Of a stretch of DNA of 64,000 nucleotides, positions 55,189 through 63,372 are shown piece by piece. Source of the stretch: Macrococcoides canis. Lineage in GTDB: Bacteria; Bacillota; Bacilli; Staphylococcales; Staphylococcaceae. The translations under genes and the position numbers were made by a program. Location of the stretch: the NCBI RefSeq assembly GCF_002119805.1, contig NZ_CP021059.1, positions 1,922,001 through 1,986,000 on the forward strand, written 5' to 3'. The notes under the pieces are model-generated. The model was not told where the DNA came from, did not search any database, and saw nothing but the letters and a program-made list of their open reading frames with translations. Position 1 is the stretch's first letter, and every line of letters begins with the position of its first letter.

Positions 55189-55821
55189 TTACTTAGTATC
55201 TTTATTTTGACGTGAGTCGTATAAATTAAAAATAACATCTAATGTTAAGAGAAATAAAACGGTAGAAGTTGCATTAGGTAATTCATCTTCAAGACATTTA
55301 AAGAAGAAAAAACGAACAACACTATTATAGATGACAGTAGTTGTGTCAAAAGCTTTTGATTGTAATACTGTATCAATGTTCAGAGATAATTTTTCTGTAA
55401 GTGACAAAGGATATACAGAAGGCTTAGACTCTTGATAAATAAAGTCTGAATAGTCATTTTGAATATCTTCAATATCTTCAGAGTCTACAACAGGTAAATC
55501 AACAGGTACTACAAGAGACTGAGATATGATAGTTCTAATAGATACATCATTAATAGCTTTATTTAAACTAGCAACAATTGAAGGTAGTTGATTAGCTATG
55601 ATTGTTTGTCTTATAGCTAATGTTTCAGCGAGTTTAGAATAAGTGTTAAGAGATTGAGTTATTTTGTTTATATTAAATGCATTAGCATTAACAGTTTTGA
55701 TAACTTCAGTAATGTTACTAAAGATTGAGGCATAGTTAATTGAAGCTTGTACTCTTAGAGCTTCTCTTACAGCTTCAGAAATTTGTTGAGATGGAGATGG
55801 AATATTAATAATGTTATTCAA
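55189..55821 (-). CDS. Hypothetical protein at the island edge
   Basis: A 210-residue protein with a TTG start and AAAGGAAGTG upstream. It is helical and Ser/Ile/Asn-rich at first (MNNIINIPSPSQQISEAVRE), then has an acidic linker (DSEDIEDIQNDYSDF) and a hydrophobic C-terminal region (NATSTVLFLLTLDVIFNLY). I recognise no family. Base composition is like the island's. Confidence 0.55.
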   Translation of the reverse strand: MNNIINIPSPSQQISEAVREALRVQASINYASIFSNITEVIKTVNANAFNINKITQSLNTYSKLAETLAIRQTIIANQLPSIVASLNKAINDVSIRTIISQSLVVPVDLPVVDSEDIEDIQNDYSDFIYQESKPSVYPLSLTEKLSLNIDTVLQSKAFDTTTVIYNSVVRFFFFKCLEDELPNATSTVLFLLTLDVIFNLYDSRQNKDTK

Positions 55822-56101
55822 TTAAACACTTCCTTTATTAGATTTGTTATATCTATATTTTAAAAGGAAATCACAATAATTGCATGTGTTTAAAGAAATA
55901 AAAAACACACTAGAATTAATTAGCGTGAGTGGCTTCTGTATTTTTATCTGAGAATTTTTTAATTTATCATAGTAAATATCAGCTGTTATAAGGAGTTTGA
56001 AGGAAATCAAGGTTAATATTCCAAATATGATGTCTAAACAATTATTTACAGTGCGGTGCAGTACAGATAATAACTTAATATAATAAGAGTAAATAAAAGT
56101 T

Positions 56102-56653
56102 ATGGCGCATGCGCAAGGTTTAGAAGGTATCAATCAATGTATCGATGCTGGTATTCATTCGATTGAACATGGGATTTATTTAGATGAACCGACAGCTAAA
56201 CGTATGGTTGAGCACGGGACTTATTTAGTGCCTACTTTATTAGCACCCGTTTCCGTATTAGAGTTCGCTGAAGAATTAGGTATGAGCCAAGTTGCAATCG
56301 ATCAGTCTAAAGAAGTGCTAGAAGATCATATCAATGGTTTCAAGATTGCTTACAAACAAGGTGTTAAGATTGCGATGGGAACAGATGCCGGCGTATTCAA
56401 GCATGGTACAAACTTACGTGAATTAGAATTGATGGTCGAATATGGCATGTCAGAAATTGATGCTATTCGAGCTTCTACTCAAGTCGCAGCTGAGTGTTTA
56501 TGCATTGACCATTTAGGATTAATTAAAGAAGGCTATCTTGCTGATTTAATCTTAGTTGATCAAGACCCATTAGAGAATATTAGTGTACTAAAGGATAATA
56601 ACCGCATTAAGCTCGTCGTTAAAGATGGTACTGTTGTAAAGCAGATTGATTAA
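56102..56653 (+). pseudogene. Amidohydrolase, 5'-truncated remnant
   Basis: Only the C-terminal half (about 183 codons) of an imidazolonepropionase-like amidohydrolase of roughly 400 residues remains. It retains IEHGIYLDEPTAKRM with a metal-ligand histidine, GTDAGVFKHG with the catalytic Asp and the terminal GLIKEGYLADLILVD. The N-terminal barrel strands with the HxH metal site are missing, and sequence before 56102 is unrelated AT-rich island DNA with no ribosome site. It marks the right end of the inserted or recombined segment. Confidence 0.85.
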
Positions 56654-56679
56654 TTTCTATTTTTAATAAATACACACAT

Positions 56680-56722
56680 CATCCCCATTACTTACTGTGT
56701 TTCGCAGTATGTAATGGGGATG
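56680..56722. terminator. Long hairpin after the amidohydrolase remnant
   Basis: CATCCCCATTAC/GTAATGGGGATG with further inner pairing (TTACTG/CAGTA). There is no T-run, so it is a structured 3' end rather than a classic terminator. Confidence 0.55.
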
Positions 56723-56774
56723 AGCTATGATTATTTCATCACCTTCTCCAGTTCATACAATTTCTCCTTTTAAT

Positions 56775-57989
56775 TTATTTATCTAACAACCAATCCAGTG
56801 CGTTCAGTTTCTGTATTCCATCGTAATTCGCTGTTTTATTAAATTGATCGAGTGTTAACAAATATTTAGGATATTGGTCATCAATAGACTGTAATGAGCG
56901 CAGCTCTCTTTTTAATGTCTGCTCGTCAAGTGTCGTTAATGCAACTTGATAATATTCAATATTGTTTTCAGGGGTGATGGCTACAAAGTCTACTTCAAAC
57001 TGATTATTCTCACCAACATACACTTCGTATCCTCTTCGTTTCAGTTCAAGAAATATAATATTCTCTAATATATGACCGTAATCCTCCAAATGATCACGAA
57101 GTACAAGCTGTCGTAATCCAGTGTCAACGGTATAATATTTCGCCTGACTTTCAAGTAAAGCTTTTCCTTTAATATTATACCGCTTCACTTCATACATGAT
57201 TAAACTATCGAGTATCCCGTTCATATAACGATCAATTGTTTGATGTGCAATCTTGTAACCCTTTGATACGAGCGTATTCTTAATTTTATTAATTGTTATT
57301 AAACTTCCGATAGATGAATACAATACAGCAATAATGCGTTCAAGAATTCCGATATCCTGAATATTCATACGTTTTACAATATCATTTAACACGACCGTTG
57401 AATATAATCCCTGTAAGTACTCAAATCGCTCTAAATCATTATTAATACGTACTGCATATGGGAAGCTCGTCTTAATATATGATTCGTATAATTCGGGAAG
57501 TGAGTGATTGCTATCATTTTCTCTATGCCAAGTAACAAATTCTTTAAATGATAACGGCAGCATATTGAGCTGTACATAACGACCTGACAATAACGTCGCT
57601 AATTCACTACTCAAGAAATAAGCATTTGAACCAGTGATGTACAAATCTACATTGTCCTTTAGAAGTAGTGAATCTACGACAGTTTCAAATTGATTTACCA
57701 TCTGTATTTCATCTAAGAAAATGTAAGTTTTCTTAGTGGTATGTATACGATCAACAAGATACTGATATAAAGTCATATAATCGTGCAATTGTTGAAACGC
57801 TAAATCTTCAAAATTAATCGTAATAATTTGACCATTCTCAGTACCTTCAGCAATTAATTCATCTTGAAATAACTTGAATAAAGTAGATTTACCAGACCTT
57901 CTGACACCAGACACAACTTTAATCACTTGTTTATCGCGATGTCTTCTTAAAAATTCAATATATTCCGATCTCTGTACAAAATTATCCAA
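56775..57989 (-). CDS. AAA-type ATPase with DUF4143 C-terminal domain
   Basis: A 404-residue P-loop ATPase: Walker A SGVRRSGKSTLF, Walker B KTYIFLDEIQMV, sensor ITGSNAYFLS, then a DUF4143 region with the PD-(D/E)xK-like block FEVDFVA after VYVGENNQ. Cytosolic; function of the family is not established (linked to toxin-like or mobile contexts). GTG 57998 is possible, but GAGGTG six bases before TTG 57987-57989 suggests the latter. Its promoter zone is filled by three copies of an AAAGTT/AACTTT repeat. Confidence 0.8.
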   Translation of the reverse strand: MDNFVQRSEYIEFLRRHRDKQVIKVVSGVRRSGKSTLFKLFQDELIAEGTENGQIITINFEDLAFQQLHDYMTLYQYLVDRIHTTKKTYIFLDEIQMVNQFETVVDSLLLKDNVDLYITGSNAYFLSSELATLLSGRYVQLNMLPLSFKEFVTWHRENDSNHSLPELYESYIKTSFPYAVRINNDLERFEYLQGLYSTVVLNDIVKRMNIQDIGILERIIAVLYSSIGSLITINKIKNTLVSKGYKIAHQTIDRYMNGILDSLIMYEVKRYNIKGKALLESQAKYYTVDTGLRQLVLRDHLEDYGHILENIIFLELKRRGYEVYVGENNQFEVDFVAITPENNIEYYQVALTTLDEQTLKRELRSLQSIDDQYPKYLLTLDQFNKTANYDGIQKLNALDWLLDK

Positions 57990-58095
57990 AAGTTTCACCT
58001 CAACTTTAAACTTTTATATAAATTATACCAAAGTTTCACTTCAACTTTAAACTTTTCTATTTTTTAATTAAAGTTTCATTTCAAACTTAAACTTC
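57988..58095. repeat. Three copies of an AAAGTT-n7-AACTTT inverted-repeat word
   Basis: AAAGTTTCACCTCAACTTTA (57988) is followed by AAAGTTTCACTTCAACTTTA at about 58031 and a looser copy at about 58070. A related copy lies at about 61350, after the histidine kinase gene. Position over the 5' end of the ATPase gene suggests operators, but a dispersed repeat is equally possible. Confidence 0.7.
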
Positions 58096-58104
58096 TAGCA
58101 AAAA

Positions 58105-58128
58105 ACTCGCATCCATTAGAATGCGAGT
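58105..58128 (-). terminator. Terminator of the XRE/membrane-protein operon
   Basis: ACTCGCAT/ATGCGAGT with an 8-nt loop, then TTTTT on the minus strand. Confidence 0.78.
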
Positions 58129-58159
58129 ACTGTATATTCATTATATTTATTGATAGATT

Positions 58160-58363
58160 CTAGTTATCATGCTCTTCCATCTTACGAAGCGTTCTTATAT
58201 TCAATACTATAAAGGTCGTAAAAATTAATAATGAAATGATACTAAAAACTAAAAACATCGTTCGTTCAGCATTTATGATGTTATATACATTTAAAATTAC
58301 AAATAATATCGAAATGATTGTAGATGTTATAATCGCACCTTTGCTCGGCTTTCTTTTCAACAT
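58160..58363 (-). CDS. Small two-helix membrane protein
   Basis: 67 residues with two transmembrane helices and charged ends (LKRKPSK first, RKMEEHDN last). GAGGTG lies upstream. Last gene of a four-gene operon headed by an XRE regulator. Function unknown. Confidence 0.6.
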   Translation of the reverse strand: MLKRKPSKGAIITSTIISILFVILNVYNIINAERTMFLVFSIISLLIFTTFIVLNIRTLRKMEEHDN

Positions 58364-58390
58364 AATTACCACTCACCTCTATATATTAAC

Positions 58391-58573
58391 TTAATCTATC
58401 ATTTCTTTTTTAGGAAATTCACCTATTGAAATAATTGCAAATGATACAGCGAATATAATACCAGGTGAAATGTTTTGTTCATAAATCCTAGTCATATCAA
58501 TTCCCTTAGCAATCAAAAATACAATCAATAATACCAATAAACTCTTTCCTATTTTCAAAATGTAATTGTTCAT
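58391..58573 (-). CDS. Small membrane protein
   Basis: 60 residues, two hydrophobic segments (LLVLLIVFLIAKG and ISPGIIFAVSFAIISIG). AAGGTGG precedes the ATG. Same operon as the XRE regulator. Confidence 0.6.
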   Translation of the reverse strand: MNNYILKIGKSLLVLLIVFLIAKGIDMTRIYEQNISPGIIFAVSFAIISIGEFPKKEMID

Positions 58574-58588
58574 TATTTTACCACCTTT

Positions 58589-59047
58589 TTATATTTCATC
58601 CTCTTCATTATATTTTGTATACCATTTCAACCAAACAAAGAGATAAATTAAATAAGCTACACCTAATATCAAATCCATCCCTATCATCCGGAATATATAA
58701 TTAATATTCAGCGTATCTTCAACATAACCAAAATAAATTAGTGCTGTAATTAAAAGGTTAAACGAGATAACCCATGGAACAAATGACTTTATTAACTTCT
58801 GCCATATATCTTTTTTATGCTCAACATCAACTTCTAATGTTCTATTGATAAATGAATCTATTACGGCAAATACAGCAGTTATCAATAAGATTAATAGTAG
58901 TCCAAATTGTATATTCTGTATTGTTAAATCTATAAAATATGTAGTTATAAGTAATGCTGTTACTAAAATAACTAAAACTGCAAAACATCGATTAATCATT
59001 GCTTGATCATTATGTTCAATTCTCTCATCTTCATATTTACTCCACAT
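58589..59047 (-). CDS. Four-helix membrane protein partnered with an XRE regulator
   Basis: 152 residues with four transmembrane helices and charged cytosolic termini (MWSKYEDERIEHND at the start). The start lies inside the regulator gene (11-nt overlap), with GGAG six bases upstream. XRE-plus-membrane-protein pairs are common in firmicutes, where the membrane partner may modulate the regulator; that is only inference here. Confidence 0.65.
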   Translation of the reverse strand: MWSKYEDERIEHNDQAMINRCFAVLVILVTALLITTYFIDLTIQNIQFGLLLILLITAVFAVIDSFINRTLEVDVEHKKDIWQKLIKSFVPWVISFNLLITALIYFGYVEDTLNINYIFRMIGMDLILGVAYLIYLFVWLKWYTKYNEEDEI

Positions 59048-59255
59048 CTTCTTCTCCAACTTTCCAAAATAAAGTATTTAAATCAGTATCTAATTCTTCT
59101 GCTAATTCAATACAAAGTTTTAATGAAGGATTGTACTTACCTACTTCTATCAAAGAAATTGTCTGCCTAGTTATACCTGTTCTCTTAGCTAATTCACTTT
59201 GAGATATTTTTTTATCTCCCCTAATTTTTTTAACATTATTTAGCATATATACCAT
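59037..59255 (-). CDS. XRE-family transcriptional regulator
   Basis: A 72-residue HTH protein (KKISQSELAKRTGITRQTIS, then LIEVGKYNPSLKLCIELA), the small type without a sensor domain. GAGG five bases before ATG 59253-59255; ATG 59246 is an alternative. It heads an operon with three membrane genes. A perfect 28-bp palindrome 44 bp upstream is its likely operator. Confidence 0.85.
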   Translation of the reverse strand: MVYMLNNVKKIRGDKKISQSELAKRTGITRQTISLIEVGKYNPSLKLCIELAEELDTDLNTLFWKVGEEDVE

Positions 59256-59298
59256 ACTTTCCTCGCGAGTTATAAACTTATTGTATTTTATACCGCAT

Positions 59299-59326
59299 CA
59301 TTTTGCAATATATATATTGCAAAATG
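59299..59326. promoter_or_regulatory. 28-bp perfect palindrome between divergent operons
   Basis: Two 14-bp arms (CATTTTGCAATATA and its complement) meet without a spacer. It sits between the XRE operon (minus) and the membrane protein/two-component genes (plus), placed to control both. TTGCAATATATATATTGCAA is the core. Confidence 0.7.
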
Positions 59327-59424
59327 TAGACAATCTATTTTAATTTGAAATGAAAAAATTATATGAAATTCATAATTTATTCAGATTTGAATTATATATT
59401 GTTATCATAAAGGAGGAGAGATTA

Positions 59425-59649
59425 ATGGAACATAATATTGGAGTAGCGTTTATTGTCCTTGCAATGGTTTGTTTAAGTATTGGTATAATTACAGCGATCA
59501 TTTATATCTTTAATTTTATCATTGCCTTACTTAACGGAGTTAAACCTAAAGATGTGCCTAAAAATAACAAAAAGTACCTGCCAATTCTTTTAATGTTATT
59601 AGGGTATATCGTGTTTTATGGAATCGGATTTATATTGATCAATAAGTAG
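59425..59649 (+). CDS. Small membrane protein before a two-component system
   Basis: 74 residues, two transmembrane helices (about 8-32 and 52-71) with a basic linker (NGVKPKDVPKNNKK). AAAGGAGG fixes the ATG at 59425; the upstream frame to 59350 lacks a ribosome site. It lies 14 nt before the response regulator and may be part of its signalling unit. Confidence 0.65.
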   Translation: MEHNIGVAFIVLAMVCLSIGIITAIIYIFNFIIALLNGVKPKDVPKNNKKYLPILLMLLGYIVFYGIGFILINK

Positions 59650-59663
59650 AGAGGGATAGTGAA

Positions 59664-60329
59664 ATGAAAGGGTTTAATGTACTGATTATAGAAGACGACA
59701 CAATCATTCTGCATAGTATAAAGAGGCTTTTGGAATCAAAAGGTTTAAATATATTTATTAATCAAACCGGAGAAAATGTTGTACAGCAACTGGTTGATAT
59801 GCATTTAATTATAATGGATATTATGCTCCCTTATGATAATGGGCTTTCGATTACCCAAGAAATTCGGAAGTTCTCTAATATCCCTATTATCTTTATGTCT
59901 GCCAGAAACGATATTGACACAAAACTACAAGGTTTGAGTAACGGTGAAGATTACATCACCAAACCCTTTCATCCACTAGAACTTATCGCTAGAGTTCAAA
60001 ATTTATTAGATAAACATTATATTGACGATATCTCTGCATTCCATAATTTTAAAATAGATGCTGTTAATCACATTATATATGACGCATCAGATGAGATTGT
60101 TAAATTAACCAAAACTGAGCATAAGCTTTTCTTTTATTTATTCAGTAATTTGAACACTGTACTAACGAAGGAGCAGATATTTGACTATATCTGGGCCGAC
60201 GAAGATAAATTCGATAATCTATTAAATACATATATTAAAAGACTGCGTTCAAAGCTACAGGATCGTGATGCTAAAATAATTAAAACCGTATATGGAATTG
60301 GCTATAGGATGGTGTCACATGAAGAATAA
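59664..60329 (+). CDS. OmpR/PhoB-family response regulator
   Basis: A 221-residue regulator. Receiver domain with IIEDD acidic pocket, phospho-acceptor Asp in IIMDIMLP, TK-type end (DYITKPFHPLEL); winged-helix domain from about residue 130 (LTKTEHKLFFYLF, VYGIGYRM). Similar to BceR-type regulators that control antimicrobial-peptide defence. It overlaps the kinase gene by 11 nt. Confidence 0.9.
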   Translation: MKGFNVLIIEDDTIILHSIKRLLESKGLNIFINQTGENVVQQLVDMHLIIMDIMLPYDNGLSITQEIRKFSNIPIIFMSARNDIDTKLQGLSNGEDYITKPFHPLELIARVQNLLDKHYIDDISAFHNFKIDAVNHIIYDASDEIVKLTKTEHKLFFYLFSNLNTVLTKEQIFDYIWADEDKFDNLLNTYIKRLRSKLQDRDAKIIKTVYGIGYRMVSHEE

Positions 60330-61332
60330 AAGTCTTATTCGTAAATATTACTTCGTTATGTCTTTATGTATTGTAATTATTCCTGTCAGCTTTATCCTAC
60401 TTAATTATATATTCCTGTTTATACACACAACATTGTTTTCAATGCTAAATGTAGATAAAAAATTCAGCAGTTCATTTTTATATGTGAACTTTTATTTGTT
60501 TTATTTTTTATTGCTTTTCATTTTTGTTATTATTGGTGCTAAATTCTTCAAAAATACAATCAGAAGAATCACAGAACTGGATAATACACTAGAAGAAATT
60601 ATTTACAAAGATGTTTATCCAAATAAAATTGATGTATCAAAGAATAGCCAGGATGAAATCAATTTACTCGCTCAAACAATCAATAAATTAATTGATCGTT
60701 TAAGACATAAAGAAATGCTGCTGGATACAAACTTAAAAACAAAAAACGAACATATCCAGCAACTATCGCACGATATCAATACACCTTTGACTGCTATTAC
60801 TCTTGAACTTTATGAACTTGCACAGGACTATCACATACCTGATGAAAAAACAGAACATATCTACTCTAGAATTAATTATACAAGTCAGCTTGTAAAAAAG
60901 GTGAGTGAAGCTACAGAAGTAGATTTACAGAACCAATATTTATTTCTGACAGATATAAATATTACCCAGCTTTTAAATAAATCTTTAGATAAATGGCAAT
61001 ACTTACTTGATAAAAAGCAAATTACAATAATGACAAATATTGAGCAGAATATTATCTGGAATGGAGATCCACTTTTATACGAACGTTTATTTGATAATAT
61101 CCTTTCAAATATTACTCATCATTCTAAAACAGATGAAATTTCAATTGAATTGAATAATTCTCAGCTTATGATTGAGGATTATGGCGTTGGATTTACTGTT
61201 AACAGTAATCCTCCCCAGAAATCAGGGAGTGGTATTATCAAAAGTATCTGTGAACGGATGAATTTAAAGTTAATGATTACGTCTTCTAAACAAGGTACAA
61301 AGTATATGATTAATCAATTTTCAAATTCGTAG
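60319..61332 (+). CDS. Sensor histidine kinase
   Basis: A 337-residue kinase with two transmembrane helices near the N-terminus (about 8-33 and 53-76) and a short outer loop, then HAMP-like sequence. H-box is QQLSHDINTPLTAI; N-box LFDNILSNI; the glycine boxes are degenerate (EDYGVGF, SGSGIIKSI). ATG 60319 lies within the regulator gene end. Small-loop kinases of this kind often sense through a partner membrane protein. No ABC transporter is adjacent on this strand. Confidence 0.85.
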   Translation: MKNKSLIRKYYFVMSLCIVIIPVSFILLNYIFLFIHTTLFSMLNVDKKFSSSFLYVNFYLFYFLLLFIFVIIGAKFFKNTIRRITELDNTLEEIIYKDVYPNKIDVSKNSQDEINLLAQTINKLIDRLRHKEMLLDTNLKTKNEHIQQLSHDINTPLTAITLELYELAQDYHIPDEKTEHIYSRINYTSQLVKKVSEATEVDLQNQYLFLTDINITQLLNKSLDKWQYLLDKKQITIMTNIEQNIIWNGDPLLYERLFDNILSNITHHSKTDEISIELNNSQLMIEDYGVGFTVNSNPPQKSGSGIIKSICERMNLKLMITSSKQGTKYMINQFSNS

Positions 61333-61395
61333 TTATCCTATTTTAAATAAAATTTTCACCTCAACTTTAAACTTTTCATTTCTCATCACATAAAT

Positions 61396-61425
61396 AAACT
61401 CCCGGTTGTTTGCATCCGGGAGTTT
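61396..61425. terminator. Bidirectional terminator
   Basis: The stem AAACTCCCGG/CCGGGAGTTT has a 10-nt loop, between convergent operons. Confidence 0.78.
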
Positions 61426-61433
61426 GTTCTATA

Positions 61434-61883
61434 TTAACGTCCTAACTTTTCATTGATTTCATTAACCATCTTCTTATTACTTTGCAAAGTACCGAACCAC
61501 ATCGCAATGTAGATTACAGTAAAGATGATGATAAAACTTGCGATGCTTTCTAAATTTAATGGGAACCACCCTGCCAGTATTGCAAGCGGAAAGAACAGTG
61601 TAAGTATCATCAGGAAATGCACTACAGTTTGTTTTGTAATACTCCAGTCTGTGCCAGTGAATATCATATTCCCATAAGTGAACAGCACGCCGATCATCGC
61701 CCAGATTCCTACGCTGATTAACATAATAATCGGTTCATCGAAATTGTTATAATATATTTCTCCCATGAATGATCCAGGATATAGTGGCGCATATTTTCCA
61801 TCTGAAAAAATGAGTGATGTAATAATCGAAATCATCAGTCCAATGAACACGCCGTTTTGTATCGCATGAATTAATTTTTTCAT
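61434..61883 (-). CDS. DUF3021 family membrane protein
   Basis: A 149-residue four-helix membrane protein of the DUF3021 type. Such proteins accompany LytTR regulators and, in streptococcal HdrRM/BrsRM systems, restrain them. It overlaps the LytTR gene end by 4 nt, so the pair is translationally coupled. Confidence 0.8.
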   Translation of the reverse strand: MKKLIHAIQNGVFIGLMISIITSLIFSDGKYAPLYPGSFMGEIYYNNFDEPIIMLISVGIWAMIGVLFTYGNMIFTGTDWSITKQTVVHFLMILTLFFPLAILAGWFPLNLESIASFIIIFTVIYIAMWFGTLQSNKKMVNEINEKLGR

Positions 61884-62317
61884 AATAGTAATCTCTCCTT
61901 TATCGTTTTTAAATAACGTCTCGAAGCATAGGTGACATCGCCATTTTTCAATACAATTTGTGCTAATCCATTTGGTTCTAGTTTCAAATGATCAAGGTAA
62001 TCCATGTTAACAATCTCTGATTTAGAAATTCTTGTGAAATTCGAGCTAATTATTTCTTCAAGCTGGTAAAGTCTCTGTTCCATTTTTAATACTTTAGTGT
62101 TTGTAACTGCTAAGACTTGATTGTTCTCAACAATAAACCGGGCGACAGTTTCTAAGGCTATAGGATAAATATGATCTTCATGCTTTCCTGTTAACCGTGG
62201 ATTATTAAAACGTTTCTCTGTGTCTTTCAGGAAATCTGAAAGCACTGGTGTTACTTGTTTTGCTGAAATCATAATTTTTTCTTCAGCATGTGCGTCGATG
62301 TTTAATTCGATTTTCAT
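61880..62317 (-). CDS. LytTR-domain DNA-binding regulator
   Basis: 145 residues. The C-terminal LytTR domain (about 45-145) has FTRISKSEIVNMDYLDHLK and the terminal TYASRRYLKTIKERL; the N-terminal part has no receiver domain, so it is not a classic response regulator. GGGAG precedes ATG 62315-62317. It probably works with the DUF3021 protein as a LytTR regulatory system. Same DNA-binding fold as AgrA at 10.6 kb. Confidence 0.87.
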   Translation of the reverse strand: MKIELNIDAHAEEKIMISAKQVTPVLSDFLKDTEKRFNNPRLTGKHEDHIYPIALETVARFIVENNQVLAVTNTKVLKMEQRLYQLEEIISSNFTRISKSEIVNMDYLDHLKLEPNGLAQIVLKNGDVTYASRRYLKTIKERLLL

Positions 62318-62426
62318 AACCCCACTCCCTTTCCACACTTTTATTAAATCATGTCTGATGTAGATTGGATATAGTATTTGACTATGTGGTTGTTATACAG
62401 TAGTAAGCGGCTGGAAATGCAACGTA

Positions 62427-62464
62427 AAAAGCGATTCAGAAGTATGAATCCTTCTGAATCGCTT
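62427..62464. terminator. Terminator after the histidine kinase
   Basis: A 15-bp perfect stem AAAGCGATTCAGAAG and its complement with an 8-nt loop, just before the kinase stop. Confidence 0.83.
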
Positions 62465-62467
62465 TAC

Positions 62468-63358
62468 TTATCCTTCAAACACGAGCTTCATCTTAAATGC
62501 TTGGTCGTCCACTTCAATTTGTGCCGTGCCGTCCTGCAGTTCCATCAGTTTCTTTACGATATATAGCCCTAGTCCGTTATGTGTCCCTTGTCTGCTCGAA
62601 TCTCCCATTACAGAACGTTCGAATAGTCTAGCTGGATTCGTTACTTTCTCTTTCGTGTCATTTTCAATCGTTACAATCAGCTTGTCCCTAGATTGCTCAT
62701 AGTGTATGTGGATGTAGCGTTCCGCAAATCTGAGGGCATTGATAACAACGTTGTTAATAATACGGAGGGTTGCTTGTTTATCAATATAGATTTCGTGCGT
62801 TGTTTCTGTAATTTGTATGTCGAGTTCTTTATGTTCTATTTCTTTGAAGTAGAGCAGCAGGACATCATTGATAATGCTATTAATCTCAATATATTCACGT
62901 TCTAACTTAATACTTTCAGACTCTATTAACGATACATCATAGAATGTATTGATACGTTCTATCAGATCATCTACTTTACGTTCCATTATCGTTAAGTAAT
63001 GCGTGCGCTCCGCTTCAGTCAATGTCTCCTTCTGTATCACTTCCATATATCCACGAAGTGATGTCAGTGGTGTCCTAAGGTCATGTGAAACGTTCGCCCA
63101 CTCTTCTTTTTGAGCCTGCAGATCCTTCTGATAGCGTACACGTTCTGATATTTGTTTATCAATCAGTCCGTTAATACTATCTGTTACGTCGTTCACTCTT
63201 TTTAAATGTGTCTCTGTGCGGATACGTTCGTTTGTATGTGCTCGATTCCTTACTTCCGTTAACTGTCGTGCAATGCGCTTCAGGTCATAATGGTACATCG
63301 CATTCAATGCTACGGATGCGATACATACAAGCGTTATAATAATGAATGCGATGGCCAT
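62468..63358 (-). CDS. Sensor histidine kinase
   Basis: A 296-residue kinase with one N-terminal transmembrane helix (about 2-23) and no outer sensor domain. H-box WANVSHDLRTPLTSL, N-box NNVVINALRF, G-box THNGLGLYIV. It lies 14 nt after an ABC permease gene, so it probably senses with or through that transporter, as in bacitracin/lantibiotic-type modules. Its response regulator would lie outside the window. Confidence 0.88.
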   Translation of the reverse strand: MAIAFIIITLVCIASVALNAMYHYDLKRIARQLTEVRNRAHTNERIRTETHLKRVNDVTDSINGLIDKQISERVRYQKDLQAQKEEWANVSHDLRTPLTSLRGYMEVIQKETLTEAERTHYLTIMERKVDDLIERINTFYDVSLIESESIKLEREYIEINSIINDVLLLYFKEIEHKELDIQITETTHEIYIDKQATLRIINNVVINALRFAERYIHIHYEQSRDKLIVTIENDTKEKVTNPARLFERSVMGDSSRQGTHNGLGLYIVKKLMELQDGTAQIEVDDQAFKMKLVFEG

Positions 63359-63372
63359 AATTCCCCTCTTTT

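Noticed and set aside
55822-56101. 103-codon minus-strand ORF upstream of the 210-residue gene
   Set aside because: No ribosome site, and it crosses into the amidohydrolase remnant on the other strand.
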